Positions 1 to 8,913 of a stretch of DNA of 64,000 nt are shown here, in pieces. Within the stretch, counting starts at the first letter, position 1; each line of letters begins with the position of its first letter. Location: NCBI GenBank assembly GCA_963760125.1, contig CAVXBV010000012.1:62001-126000 (forward strand), read 5' to 3'. The translations under genes were made by a program, and so were the position numbers. A model generated the notes under the pieces. It made no database searches, was not told the origin of the DNA, and saw nothing but the letters and a program-made list of their open reading frames with translations. This DNA is from RYN-111 sp963760125. GTDB taxonomy: Bacteria > Actinomycetota > Actinomycetes > Mycobacteriales > SCTD01.

Positions 1-13
1 AGAGGCTCTCCCC

Positions 14-1547
14 GTGCTCACCTCCTTCATCGACGGCCAGGCCGTCCCCGGCGACGCCGGGACCTTCACGTCCGTCAACCCCGCGCAGCTGACCGATGTC
101 GTCGCCGAGGTCTCCTTGGCGTCGGCCGACCAGCTGCTGCAGGCCTTCCGGGCCGCCGCCGCTGCTCAGCCGGCGTGGGCGGCGACCCCCGCGCCCGTGC
201 GCGGACGGGTCATCGCGCAGGTCGGTCGGCTGGTCGAGGCCAACGCGGAGGCCCTGGCTCAGCTGGTGGTGCGCGAAGTCGGCAAGCCGCTGGCCGAGGC
301 CCGCGGCGAGGTGCAGGAGATCGTCGACACCTGCGACTTCTTCCTCGGTGAGGGCCGCCGGCTCTACGGCCAGACCGTCCCGTCGGAGATGCGCGACAAG
401 CAGCTGTTCACCTTCCGCGTGCCGGTCGGTGTCGCGGGGATCATCACCGCGGGCAACTTCCCGGTCGCCGTGCCGTCCTGGTACCTCGTGCCCGCGCTGC
501 TCTGCGGCAACGCGGTCGTCTGGAAGCCGGCCGACTACAGCGCGGCCCTGGGCGATGCGCTGACCCGGCTCTTCGTCGCCGGCGGCGTCCCCGCCGGGGT
601 CCTGAACACCGTGCACGCCGACGGTCCCACGACCTTCGAGGGCCTGCAGCTCGCGCTGGAGGCTGGCGTCGTCAACAAGGTCGGTTTCACCGGTTCCTCC
701 GAGGTCGGCGCGCAGATCGGCTCCCTGTGCGGCAAGCACCTGCAGAGCCCCTGCCTCGAGCTCGGCGGGAAGAACCCGCTCGTCGTCATGCCCGACGCCG
801 ACCTCGACCTCGCCGCGGAGGGCGCCCTGTTCTCCGGCTTCGGTACGGCGGGACAGCGCTGCACCTCCCTCGGGGTCGCGATCGTCCACGAGGACGTGCA
901 CGACGTGTTCCTGGACAAGCTGCTCGCCCGGCTCGAGGCGGCGGCCGTCGGTGACCCGACGCAGGACGTGCTCTACGGACCGATGCTGTCCGAGCGGTTC
1001 TTCACCGGCTTCGAGAAGTGGCTCGGCGAGGTGCAGCCGCACCACACCGTCCACGGTCCGACCGGACGCATCACGTCGGACAACCCGCGTCCGGGCTTCG
1101 TCGGCGACCCGGATGCCGGTGTCTACGCGCACCCGACCGTCGTCAGCGGCGTCCGCAAGGCGGACGCGCTCTACCAGCACGAGACGTTCGGCCCGCTCGT
1201 GTCGGTGATGCGCTTCTCGACGTTTCGACGAGGCCTGCGACCTGGCGAACGCCCACGGCTACGGGCTCTCCTCGGCCATCTACACCTCGAACCCGAAGGC
1301 CGTCTGGGACTTCCGCTCCCGGGTGTCGGCCGGGATGCTCTCGGTCAACAACTCCACCTCCGGCGCCGAGGCGCACCTGCCCTTCGGCGGCAACGGCAAG
1401 AGCGGCAACGGCTCGCGCCAGTCCGGGGTCTGGGTCCTGGACCAGTTCACCCGCTGGCAGTCGATGAACTGGGACTACGCCGGCAAGCTGCAGAAGGCCC
1501 AGATGGACACCGAGGCCTCGGACGTCGACCTCGACTACCGCCTGTAG
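14..1547 (+). CDS. Aldehyde dehydrogenase, ALDH7-like, with an apparent +1 frameshift
   Basis: NAD(P)-dependent oxidation of an aldehyde to its acid. The Rossmann part reads GIITAGNFPVAVPSW, then the nucleotide-site GFTGSSEVG. The general-base Glu lies in ELGGKNPLVV and the nucleophile Cys in GTAGQRCTS. The GTAGQRC form and overall layout resemble the aminoadipate-semialdehyde (ALDH7) branch, but the substrate cannot be told. The frame breaks near 1222-1225 (cgtttcgac): dropping one T restores a normal C-terminus that includes PFGGNGKSGNG and ends at a TAG at 1547. About 510 residues are restored, the usual family length. The start is GTG at 14 with an agagg stretch at 1-5, but upstream sequence is missing. 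The 3' end overlaps the convergent TPP-enzyme gene by 13 bases. The shift is probably a sequence error. Confidence 0.85.
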
Positions 1548-3121
1548 GTCGCCTGCGCGCGGTACCACCGCGGGCTGGTCGTCACGGGCGGGGTGAAGGC
1601 TGCCTTGAGCACCAGCAACGACGGTTGACCGGACGCGATCCCCTGTGCCACAGCGGATCCGAGCTCGTCCACCGTGACCTCCCGTGCCTCGACCCGGAAC
1701 GCGCGCGCGAGGGCGACGAAGTCGGGTGGCTCGAGGTCGCAGCCCAACGGCTGCTCGCCGTCCTTGGTGAAGTCGTAGGCCAGCATCCCGTACCCGCCGT
1801 CGTCGACCAGGACGGTCGTCAACGGGAGGCGCTCCTGCGCGGCCGTGGCCAGGTCCCCGCAGGCGAACAGGAAACCCCCGTCCCCCACCAGCGCGACGGC
1901 GGGCCGGCCGGACAAGGCGGCACCGAGCCCGGCGGGGAAGCCGAAGCCCAGGGTCCCCCAACCGACCGGGTAGGAGAGCCCGCGCGGTCGCCCGACGCGG
2001 CCGAACCCGCCGTACCAGTAGCCCGGGATGCACATGTCGGCGATGACGACGGTGTCCTCGGTGAGGCCGGACTCGAAGGCGTCGAGGAACTCCGTCTCGG
2101 GACCGGCGTACGCCGCCCGGCCGGCCGGGCGCTCGAACCACGGCTCGCGGTCCCCTTCGGGCAGGTGGTCCAACAGCACCGAAATCCCCGCGACCGCTTC
2201 CATCGGCAGGTGGACGTCGGGCTCGAGGTTGGCCGGGTGCGCGAGGTCGACCGTGACCACCCAGGGCGGTCGGGGCTGCCGGAACCCCTGGGTGTTCATG
2301 GCATCCAGGTCGCTGCCCACGACGACGACCAGGTCCGCGGCGTCCCACAGCGCTCCGGCTTCCGGCGCGTGCGGAGGCAGCGGCACGAGGTGCGGGTGGT
2401 CCGGCGGCAGGAGGCCGCGACCGCCGTACGACGTGAGCAGCGGGGCCCCCAACCGGCGGCAGAGCGCCTCGACCAGGGGACCGGCCCCGGACGCGGTCGC
2501 CCCTCCCCCGGCCCAGACCAGCGGGCGGGAGAACGGACGGGGGAAGGGGTCGCGGTCCGACAGGAACGGGCGCGTGGGCGGGACGTGCCGCTCGGGTGCC
2601 GGGACCGGCACGGGTGAGGACAGGAAGTCGGTGGGGATCTCGACGTACACCGGGCGGCGGGGATGCATCATCGCGAGGCGTCCCGCACGGACGATCACGT
2701 CGTGGACGTCCTCGGCCCGCTCGACGCGCACCTGCGCCTTGGTGACCGGCCGGAAGAACGACGCCTGGTCGGTGGTCTCGTGCAGCACCCCGGTGAACAC
2801 CCCGGGAACCCGTGCGCGCGAGGGGATGTCGGTCGCAATGACCAACATCGGCGTGTGGCAGGAGAACGCCTCCCCCACGGCGGTCACCACGTTGGACGCG
2901 CCGGGCCCCGTGGTCGTCAGGGCCACGCCGAGCCGTCCGGTCGCTCGGGCGTAGCCGTCCGCCGCGTAGCCCGCGGTCTGCTCGTGCCGCACGCCCACCA
3001 GGCGAACGCCGCTGTCGGGAAAGCCCTTCCAGGCCGCGAGGTTGTGCACGCCGGGCAGTCCGAAGGCGACGTCCACGCCGAGCTCGCGAAGCCCAGCGAC
3101 GAGCGCGTCGCCCCCGGTCAT
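1535..3121 (-). CDS. Thiamine-pyrophosphate enzyme, acetolactate synthase/AruI-like
   Basis: A 528-residue TPP-dependent enzyme with the usual three domains. The N-terminal pyrimidine-binding domain has GVDVAFGLPGVHNL and the cofactor-activating Glu in RHEQTAGYAADGYAR. The C-terminal domain has the diphosphate/Mg motif starting GDGG. The conserved Asn pair that normally ends this motif is Asp-Asp (LVDDGGYGML). The N-terminus resembles 5-guanidino-2-oxopentanoate decarboxylase (AruI) and acetolactate synthase large subunits, so it is probably a 2-oxo-acid decarboxylase or carboligase of unknown substrate. ATG start at 3121, one base after the stop of the CoA-transferase, so the two form an operon. 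No regulatory subunit gene is nearby. An oxalyl-CoA decarboxylase role was considered because of the neighbour but the sequence does not look specific for it. Confidence 0.85.
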   Translation of the reverse strand: MTGGDALVAGLRELGVDVAFGLPGVHNLAAWKGFPDSGVRLVGVRHEQTAGYAADGYARATGRLGVALTTTGPGASNVVTAVGEAFSCHTPMLVIATDIPSRARVPGVFTGVLHETTDQASFFRPVTKAQVRVERAEDVHDVIVRAGRLAMMHPRRPVYVEIPTDFLSSPVPVPAPERHVPPTRPFLSDRDPFPRPFSRPLVWAGGGATASGAGPLVEALCRRLGAPLLTSYGGRGLLPPDHPHLVPLPPHAPEAGALWDAADLVVVVGSDLDAMNTQGFRQPRPPWVVTVDLAHPANLEPDVHLPMEAVAGISVLLDHLPEGDREPWFERPAGRAAYAGPETEFLDAFESGLTEDTVVIADMCIPGYWYGGFGRVGRPRGLSYPVGWGTLGFGFPAGLGAALSGRPAVALVGDGGFLFACGDLATAAQERLPLTTVLVDDGGYGMLAYDFTKDGEQPLGCDLEPPDFVALARAFRVEAREVTVDELGSAVAQGIASGQPSLLVLKAAFTPPVTTSPRWYRAQATYRR

Positions 3122-3122
3122 G

Positions 3123-4325
3123 TCAGGAGCCGGAGACACCGACGACCTCCTCGATCTGGCTGTCCGACAGGCCCAGCGCCGTGAGGACCTCACGAGTGTG
3201 CTGCCCGAGCAGCGGTGGGGCGTGGTGGACGCGCGGGCGCACCCCGTCGATCCGGTACGGCGACCCCACCACCGTGACGGGGCCGGCCGGGTGGTCGACG
3301 GTCTGGAGCTGACCGGTCGCGACGAGCTGGGGGTCGCCGGCCAGCTGCGAGAGGTCCTGGACCGGGGCGCAGGGGATGCCGTGCTCGGCCAGGACGTCGG
3401 ACCACTCCCGGGCCGACCGCCTTGCAGCAGCGATTCCAGGGCCGCGACGACCGCCTCCCGGTCGCTGACGCGACCGGCGTTCGTCGTCCACGCGGGCGGC
3501 GGCACCAGGCCCACGGCCCGGCACAGCGCAGCGAACTGAGCGTCGTTGCCGGCCCCCACGACGAGGGCCGCGTCGGCGCAGTGCAGAGGGTCCGTAGGGA
3601 ACGATGTTGGGGTGCGCATTGCCGCTCGGGCGCGGCACGAGCCCACCGATCAGGGAGTTGGCCCCCTGGTTGACCAGCATGGCCACGGCGGACTCGAGCA
3701 GCCCGACCTCGATGCGGACCGGCCGGCGCGCGACGAGACCGGCGACCGCACCGACGGCGGCGTACAGGCCGGTCACCACGTCCGCGACAGCCACGCCGAC
3801 CTTCGTCGGCTCGGTGGTGCCGGTGATGGACATCAGTCCGGACCGCGCCTGGGCCATCACGTCGTATCCCGGCTTGTCCCCGTCGGGACCGTCCCCTCCC
3901 GCACCGCGCACCGACACCCACACCGCAGATCCCTTGTCCCGCAGGGCCTCCAGACCCAGCGCCGCGAAGTGGCGGGGCAGAAAGTTCTCCACGACCACGT
4001 CGGCCTGCTCGGCAAGTCGGGCCACGACAGTCCGTCCGGCGGTCGTCGTCAGGTCCAGCGCGACCGAGCGCCGGTCGCGGTTGACCGACAGGAAGTACGC
4101 CGCGTCGTCGCCGTGGAACGGCGGACCCCAGTGCCGGGTGTCGTCGCCCGAGCCGGGTCGCTCCACCTTCAGCACGTCGGCGCCGAGGTCGGCCAGCACC
4201 ATGCAGCAGTAGGGACCTGCCAGGACGCGAGACAGGTCGAGGACCTTCACCCCGCCCAGCGGACCGTCGTACGCCGGGAGGCTGGGCCACCCGGGTCCCT
4301 GCGCGAGTGCCTGCTGCAGTTCCAC
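3123..4325 (-). CDS. CaiB/BaiF family III CoA-transferase with two compensating frameshifts
   Basis: Family III CoA-transferases move CoA between carboxylic acids through an aspartyl-CoA thioester. Visible landmarks are KVLDLSRVLAGPYCCMVLADLGAD at the N-terminus (about residues 21-44), then the VERPGSGDDTR segment and ENFLPRH. The likely catalytic Asp is in KPGYDVMAQA. The reading frame shifts by +1 near 3583-3595 and by -1 near 3418-3425. Between them the correct frame gives ADAALVVGAGNDAQFAALCR, a typical family segment, so the two shifts compensate and the product is about 400 residues. I chose GTG 4325, which leaves a short leader before the first beta strand. It is directly upstream of, and probably co-transcribed with, the TPP enzyme. 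The acyl donor and acceptor are unknown. Confidence 0.8.
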   Translation of the reverse strand: MELQQALAQGPGWPSLPAYDGPLGGVKVLDLSRVLAGPYCCMVLADLGADVLKVERPGSGDDTRHWGPPFHGDDAAYFLSVNRDRRSVALDLTTTAGRTVVARLAEQADVVVENFLPRHFAALGLEALRDKGSAVWVSVRGAGGDGPDGDKPGYDVMAQARSGLMSITGTTEPTKVGVAVADVVTGLYAAVGAVAGLVARRPVRIEVGLLESAVAMLVNQGANSLIGGLVPRPSGNAHPNIVPYGPSALRRRGPRRGGRQRRSVRCAVPGRGPGAAARVDDERRSRQRPGGGRRGPGIAAARRSAREWSDVLAEHGIPCAPVQDLSQLAGDPQLVATGQLQTVDHPAGPVTVVGSPYRIDGVRPRVHHAPPLLGQHTREVLTALGLSDSQIEEVVGVSGS

Positions 4326-4439
4326 CCGCTCACCCTGCCAGATCGCCCTCACGTCGAGCGGATGCGCTCCTCGATCGGGTCCTTCGGCGGCCGCACCCCC
4401 CAGCGCGACACCCGGGCACCTCACTGTCAGGCTCGTTGC

Positions 4440-4829
4440 GTGGCCCTCAACCCTGCGCAGCTGTCCCCTACGGTCCTGGCGTTCCTCGACGAACGGCACC
4501 TGGCGACGTTGACCACCCTGCGACCCGATGGCTCCCCGCACGTCGTCGCCGTGGGCTTCACCTGGGACGACGCGGCCGGCCTGGTCCGGGTCATCACCGA
4601 CGGCGGCTCCGCCAAGGCCCGGCACGCCCGCGGTGAGGGTCGGGCGGTGGTCGCTCAGGTCGACGGCCGGCGCTGGCTCTCGCTCGAGGGCGTCGTGGCG
4701 GTCAGCGCCGAGCCCGCGCGCGTCGAGGACGCCGTCCGTCGCTACGCCATGCGCTACCGCGAGCCACGGGTGAACCCGAACCGGGTCGTGCTGGAGATCA
4801 GCGTGGACCGGGTGCTCGGATCGTCCTGA
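4440..4829 (+). CDS. Pyridoxamine-5'-phosphate-oxidase-like (PPOX/FDOR) protein
   Basis: A 129-residue split-barrel flavin or F420-binding protein. The N-terminal half reads VLAFLDERHLATLTTLRPDG followed by PHVVAVGFTWDD, the pattern of the PPOX class of small F420- or FMN-dependent reductases. The later part has KARHARGEGRAVVAQVDG and a WLSLEGVVAV strand. Start is GTG 4440, the first start codon ahead of the domain in this frame. The gene is divergent from the CoA-transferase gene, with about 114 bases between them that could hold promoters. Cofactor choice (F420 versus FMN or haem) cannot be decided from the sequence. An F420-type LLM enzyme elsewhere in the window shows the cofactor is plausible here. 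Confidence 0.8.
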   Translation: MALNPAQLSPTVLAFLDERHLATLTTLRPDGSPHVVAVGFTWDDAAGLVRVITDGGSAKARHARGEGRAVVAQVDGRRWLSLEGVVAVSAEPARVEDAVRRYAMRYREPRVNPNRVVLEISVDRVLGSS

Positions 4830-4858
4830 CTCGTCGCGGGGTCGAGTGGTTGTCTGCC

Positions 4859-6708
4859 TCAAAAGGGGGGGTTCTGGTCGTGCCAGGTGGGGTGGGTGAC
4901 GAGGCCGTTCTCGTTGAGCCACCTGCCGTCGCGGAGCTTCACGGTGCGTTTGCCGGTGTGGAGGTCGTGGTGGAGGGTGTCGCAGACGTTGAGGGTCTGC
5001 TCGAGGCTGGTGATCTGGTCTTCGGCGTGGCCCAGGATGTGGTGGGGGCGGAGGACGGTCAGGGGGTTGGGGGTGCCGGGGCAGCAGCCGTCGCCGGCGC
5101 ACCGGTTGCCGCCTTCGAGGTCGAGGGCGCGGCGTTCGTCGGCGGTGAGGGTTCGTTGGGAGTGGATCGTGCGGAGGGCTTTCCCGCCGAGGCTCAGGAC
5201 GGTGGTGGTGACGGTGCTGTCGCACCACCACCTGCGGACCAGGGACCGGGGCAGGAGTCGTCCGCTGTCACCGCGGGGTGGTGGCGCCCCGGGTCTGCGG
5301 CTGTTGTCGCGTCCGACCCCCGTTCCCGTTCCCGTTCCGGTGATGCGTGGCTTCGGGGATCGTCACGTGGATCTGGACGGGGGTCTTGCTGACCAGCCCG
5401 CCGAGGCCGGCTGGCGAGGTAGCGCTCGAGGGCGTTCGAGAACGCGTCGTGCAGGCGCTTCCTGCGGCCGCGCGGGAGTCCGTGGGGCAGGACCCCGTCG
5501 GCGTCGAGCCGAGCCCCCAGGGGCCCCCACACGTCCTCGGGCTCGGTCGCCCCGTGCTGGCGGGCGTCGGCCCACGCTGCGGTGTCGTCGGGGTTGCGGG
5601 CGTCGTGGGCGGCGGCGGCGCGCAGGATGGTCCAGAGGCGCTCGCCGCACTCGAGGTCCAGGTCGCCGCACAGGTGCCAGCCCTGCCCGTCAGGCAGCTC
5701 GGAGAGGGTGAGTCCGCGGCGTTCGTGGCCCTTCGCGGCGCGGTCTTCCAGCAGGCTCGGGAGGACCGCGACGACGATCTCGTCCAACGCCCCGGTGAGG
5801 GCGCGGGGCGCGATGGTCTCGGCGAGCCACAGCAGCGCCTGTTCGAGCCGGTCGGCCTGCGAGCCCTCCAGCGCGAGGAGCGACTGTGCTCGGTCGATGA
5901 TGAGCTGCAGGCGCGGGTCGGTGTCGTGCAGGCCCTGCAGCTCGCGGCAGACCAGGGCGGCGACGTTCCCCACGACGGCGTTCAGCACCAGGTCGCCCGG
6001 CAGGCCGTCGATGAGCCCGTCGGCCCGGTCCAGGTGCGGACCGCACTGCCGCAGCGCCCCCGCGGTCTTGCGTGCCGCGGTCAGGCTGACTCGCCCGTCC
6101 TGCACGGCGGTGTTCAGGACCGGGTAGGTGCGCAGCCGGTGCGCGAGCAGCGCATCCCCTGGGTCGCCGTCGGGGCGGTGCTCCCGCACCCAGGCCTTGA
6201 CGCTCCGTGCTCCGACGAGCTCGGTCAGGCCGCGGGCGTGGACGTCGGCGAGGCGGGTCAGGTCGTGCACCCGCAGCTGCTGCTCGGCCTGCAGCAGCGC
6301 TTGCGCATCGGACAGGGCCTGGGCCGCGTCGACCTGCGCCGGCTGCACCGCCACGACCCGCTGGACCGCGCGCAGCAGGTCCGCGACCACCGGGCTCGGA
6401 GGGGGCAGGGGCCCGGCCTCGACCGGACCCAGCCCCGTCACGCCCGGAGCCGCCCACGGCACGGACACCTCAGCCGCTGGGCCGGTCGCCGCCGCGTCAG
6501 CCGGCAGTGAGTGCGCCGAGGCCGGGTCGGCCGCCAGCGGGTCAGCCGGTTCGGTCACGTCAGCCGGGTCGCAGCAGGCGCACCCGAAGTGTCGCTGCTG
6601 CTCGAACTCCAGGAGCCAGGACGGGATGACCGATGGCGCCTGGCACTCCAGCCCGTCGAACCACTCCGGGGCGGCAGGGGTGGCCAGCAGGGCGTCGTAC
6701 ACGTCCAT
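4859..6708 (-). CDS. DUF222/HNH endonuclease (13E12 family), apparent -1 frameshift
   Basis: About 616 residues after repair. The N-terminal 100 residues are Ala/Pro-rich with a small Cys cluster (FGCACCDP). The central DUF222 region covers roughly residues 105-400. The C-terminal HNH nuclease has TLTADERRALDLEGGNRCA, then PHHILGHAEDQ and HHDLHTGK. The frame breaks near 5243-5248: a lost C in a cccc run would join the DUF222 part to the HNH part, which ends at TGA 4859. Start is ATG 6708 with a strong Shine-Dalgarno (gaggaggtga) six bases away. 13E12 proteins are multicopy in many actinobacteria and their role is unsettled. Promoter and operator are listed separately. The HNH frame is intact after the shift, which argues for an error rather than decay. 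Confidence 0.85.
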
Positions 6709-6731
6709 CAGGGCTCACCTCCTCACCTATG

Positions 6732-6760
6732 ACCGTATCTGTGTTCGATACGGATGTCAA
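6732..6760 (-). promoter_or_regulatory. Sigma-A-type promoter with perfect inverted-repeat operator for the HNH gene
   Basis: Read on the minus strand: TTGACA at 6760-6755, a 17-base spacer, then TACGGT at 6737-6732. The -35 is consensus and the spacing ideal. A perfect 7-bp inverted repeat (CCGTATC, 7-base centre, GATACGG; 6733-6753) fills most of the spacer and overlaps the -10, so a bound repressor would block RNA polymerase. The centre contains CGAAC, a half-site of actinobacterial LexA boxes, but the second LexA half is absent. The regulator is unknown. Confidence 0.65.
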
Positions 6761-6836
6761 GCGCTTTCTCCTGCTGTGCATAGGTTCTTTCCACCATCCG
6801 TCGACGGGGCTCCGCCCACCGCGTCTGGCCGCGTCG

Positions 6837-7190
6837 TTACGCCCGACGCGAGGAGAGCACGCAGAACTCGTTGCCCTCAGGGTCGGTCAGCACCACCCAT
6901 GACTGATCGCCCTGACCGATGTCGGCCACGGTCGCGCCGCGTGAGAGCAAGCGGGCGACCTCGGCGTCCCGGTCGTCCGGCCGGAGGTCCAGGTGCAGCC
7001 GGTTCTTGGTGACGCGAGGATCGGCGACCCGGCAGAAGAGCAGCCCTGGGACCTGCTCGGCAGCGGGCCTGATCTCGAACTCCTCGGGCTCAGCGTTCAC
7101 GACGACCCAGCCCAGCGCTTCGGCCCACCACCGTCCGAGCAACTCGGGGTCCGCGGCATCGACGACGACCTGCTCCCACTCAAGGCTCAT
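6837..7190 (-). CDS. VOC (glyoxalase/bleomycin-resistance) fold protein
   Basis: A 117-residue single-domain member of the vicinal-oxygen-chelate superfamily. The betaalphabetabetabeta repeats are recognisable: a first strand EWEQVVVDAADPELLGRWW, the metal-ligand region NRLHLDLRP, and the C-terminal VVLTDPEGNEFCVL ending, where the Glu would be the last metal ligand. Such proteins range from lyases to isomerases, dioxygenases and antibiotic-binding proteins, and nothing nearby fixes the substrate. ATG start at 7190. It lies on the same strand as the downstream HNH promoter but is separated from it by about 75 bases, so it is probably a monocistron. Confidence 0.8.
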   Translation of the reverse strand: MSLEWEQVVVDAADPELLGRWWAEALGWVVVNAEPEEFEIRPAAEQVPGLLFCRVADPRVTKNRLHLDLRPDDRDAEVARLLSRGATVADIGQGDQSWVVLTDPEGNEFCVLSSRRA

Positions 7191-7223
7191 CCCCGCACCG
7201 TAGGGCGTGGAGCCGACCCCGGC

Positions 7224-7679
7224 TCATTCCTCCGGGACGTGTCCGCGGTCCTCCCACGGGGTGCTGAGGACCACGGTGGTGCGGGTCGAGACCTGAGCCG
7301 CGGCGCGGATCTGCTGGAGCAGGACCTCGAGGTCCAGCGGTGAGCCGACGCGGACCTTCAGGATGTAGCTCTCGTCGCCCGCAACGCTGTGGCAGGCCTC
7401 GATCGCGGTGAGGTGCCGCAGGCGCTCGGGTCCGTCGTCGACGGCAGCGGGATCGATGGGAGTGATGGAGACGAAGGCGGTCAGCGGCATCCCCGCCGCG
7501 ACGGGGTCGACCTGTGCGCCGTACCCGAGGATCGCCCCGCGCTGCTCGAGCCGGCGCACCCGTTGGTGGACGGCGGAGGTGGACAGGCCGGTGTCCTTGG
7601 CCAGGTCGGTGTAGGAACGGCGTCCGTCGGCGACGAGCAGCCGAAGCAGGTGCAGGTCGACGGCGTCGAGGTCGCTCAT
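7224..7679 (-). CDS. Lrp/AsnC-family transcriptional regulator
   Basis: A 151-residue feast/famine regulator. The N-terminal winged helix-turn-helix is clear (DLHLLRLLVADGRRSYTDLAKDTGLSTSAVHQR, residues 6-38), followed by a linker and the RAM ligand-binding domain (AFVSITPIDP onward, with VAGDESYILKVRV). Proteins of this family bind amino acids and control their catabolism. The ATG at 7679 overlaps the stop of the acyl-CoA dehydrogenase gene in an ATGA, so the two are translationally coupled. The regulator may therefore control a branched-chain or other amino-acid catabolic operon that includes the dehydrogenase, but that is inference. Confidence 0.9.
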   Translation of the reverse strand: MSDLDAVDLHLLRLLVADGRRSYTDLAKDTGLSTSAVHQRVRRLEQRGAILGYGAQVDPVAAGMPLTAFVSITPIDPAAVDDGPERLRHLTAIEACHSVAGDESYILKVRVGSPLDLEVLLQQIRAAAQVSTRTTVVLSTPWEDRGHVPEE

Positions 7680-8821
7680 GAGCGGGTGAGGGAGCGGCCG
7701 ATCACGATGCGCTGGACCTGGTTGGTCCCCTCGAAGATCTGCATGATCTTCGCTTCGCGGAAGAAGCGCTCGGCAGGGAAGTCCTCGACGTACCCGGCAC
7801 CACCCAGCACCTGGACCGCATCGGTCGTGACCCGCATCGCCGTGTCCGTGGCGAAGAGCTTGGCCATCGACGCCTGCGGTCCGTAGGGCAGGCCGCGGTC
7901 CTTGAGGCGCGCCGCGCTGAGGTAGAGCGCCCGCGCGGCCTCGACCTGGGTGGCCAGGTCCGCCAGCAGGAACTCGATCCCCTGGAAGCTCGCGATCGTC
8001 TTGCCGAACTGCTTGCGCTCCTTGGCGTAGGACACCGCGAGGTCCAGAGCGGCCTGGGCGAGCCCCACCGCCACGGCCGCGATGCCGAGGCGGCCACCGT
8101 CCAGCGCGCTCATCGCGATGGCGAACCCCTGGCCCTCCTGGGCCAGCAACCGGTCAGCCGGGACGCGGGCGTCCTCGAGCACGACGGTCGCCGTCGGGGA
8201 CGAGCGCATGCCCATCTTCTTCTCGGGCGGCAGCGCGACGAGACCGGCCGTCGATCCGTCGGCCAGTAGGCAGGAGATGCCGCTGGGACCAGCGTCTCCC
8301 GTGCGGACCATCAGGTTGTAGAAGTCAGCATGACCACCGTGGGTCACCCAGGCCTTGGCGCCGTTGACGACGTACTCCTCGCCGCTGCGCACCGCCTTGG
8401 TCGACAGAGCCGCAGCGTCAGAGCCGCTGTGGGCCTCGGACAGGCAGTAGGCGCCGAGCAGGTCGCCCCCGAGCATGTCGGGCAGGAAGCGCTGCTTCTG
8501 CTCCTCACTCCCCCACTGCGCGACGGGGAAGCAGGCCAGGGTGTGCACGCTCACCCCCACCGCGAAGCCGGCCCAGCCGCGGCCGAGCTCCTCGAGCACC
8601 TGCAGGTACACCTCGTACGGCTGGCCCCCGCCCCCGTGCTCCTCCGGGTAGGCGAGTCCGAGCAGTCCGGCCTTGCCGAGCGTCCGGTAGAGCTCCCGCG
8701 GGAACTCCGCGCGGCTCTCGAAGTCCGCCGCGCGGGGCTGCACCTCCCCCTCGACCAGGTCGCGGGTGAGGTCGAGCAGGGCGACGGCCTCGGGGCTCGG
8801 CAGGTCGCGGACGACAGGCAT
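7676..8821 (-). CDS. Acyl-CoA dehydrogenase
   Basis: A flavoprotein of about 381 residues that introduces a trans-2 double bond into acyl-CoA. The N-terminal helical domain has LGLAYPEEHGGGG, the middle beta domain CLSEAHSGSDAAALSTKA and VNGAKAWVTHGG. The C-terminal domain has YAKERKQFGKTIASFQ and the ending IMQIFEGTNQVQRIVIGRSL, whose Glu is the expected catalytic base. I prefer ATG 8821 because GGAG lies nine bases upstream and the protein then starts just before the first helix. An ATG at 8830 is the alternative. The chain length of the substrate is unknown. It is coupled to the downstream Lrp-type regulator. Confidence 0.9.
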   Translation of the reverse strand: MPVVRDLPSPEAVALLDLTRDLVEGEVQPRAADFESRAEFPRELYRTLGKAGLLGLAYPEEHGGGGQPYEVYLQVLEELGRGWAGFAVGVSVHTLACFPVAQWGSEEQKQRFLPDMLGGDLLGAYCLSEAHSGSDAAALSTKAVRSGEEYVVNGAKAWVTHGGHADFYNLMVRTGDAGPSGISCLLADGSTAGLVALPPEKKMGMRSSPTATVVLEDARVPADRLLAQEGQGFAIAMSALDGGRLGIAAVAVGLAQAALDLAVSYAKERKQFGKTIASFQGIEFLLADLATQVEAARALYLSAARLKDRGLPYGPQASMAKLFATDTAMRVTTDAVQVLGGAGYVEDFPAERFFREAKIMQIFEGTNQVQRIVIGRSLTRS

Positions 8822-8913
8822 CTTCAGCATCTCCAAGGGGGTACGGCGCAGCCCGCGCTGGGACGCGGCTGCCCTCGACGCTACCGCCGGCAGCACGTGA
8901 GAGGCTCGAGCCC

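Noticed and set aside
1535..4325. Oxalate-degradation operon (frc/oxc)
   Set aside because: The TPP enzyme looks closer to AruI/acetolactate synthase than to oxalyl-CoA decarboxylase. The layout alone is not enough to name it.
4859..6708. HNH gene as a mobile element or intron
   Set aside because: No terminal repeats, target duplication, transposase or intron structure is visible. It is annotated as a DUF222/HNH gene only.
6733..6753. LexA box upstream of the HNH gene
   Set aside because: Only one CGAAC half-site is present; the other half does not match GTTCG. The perfect repeat CCGTATC/GATACGG fits better with another regulator.
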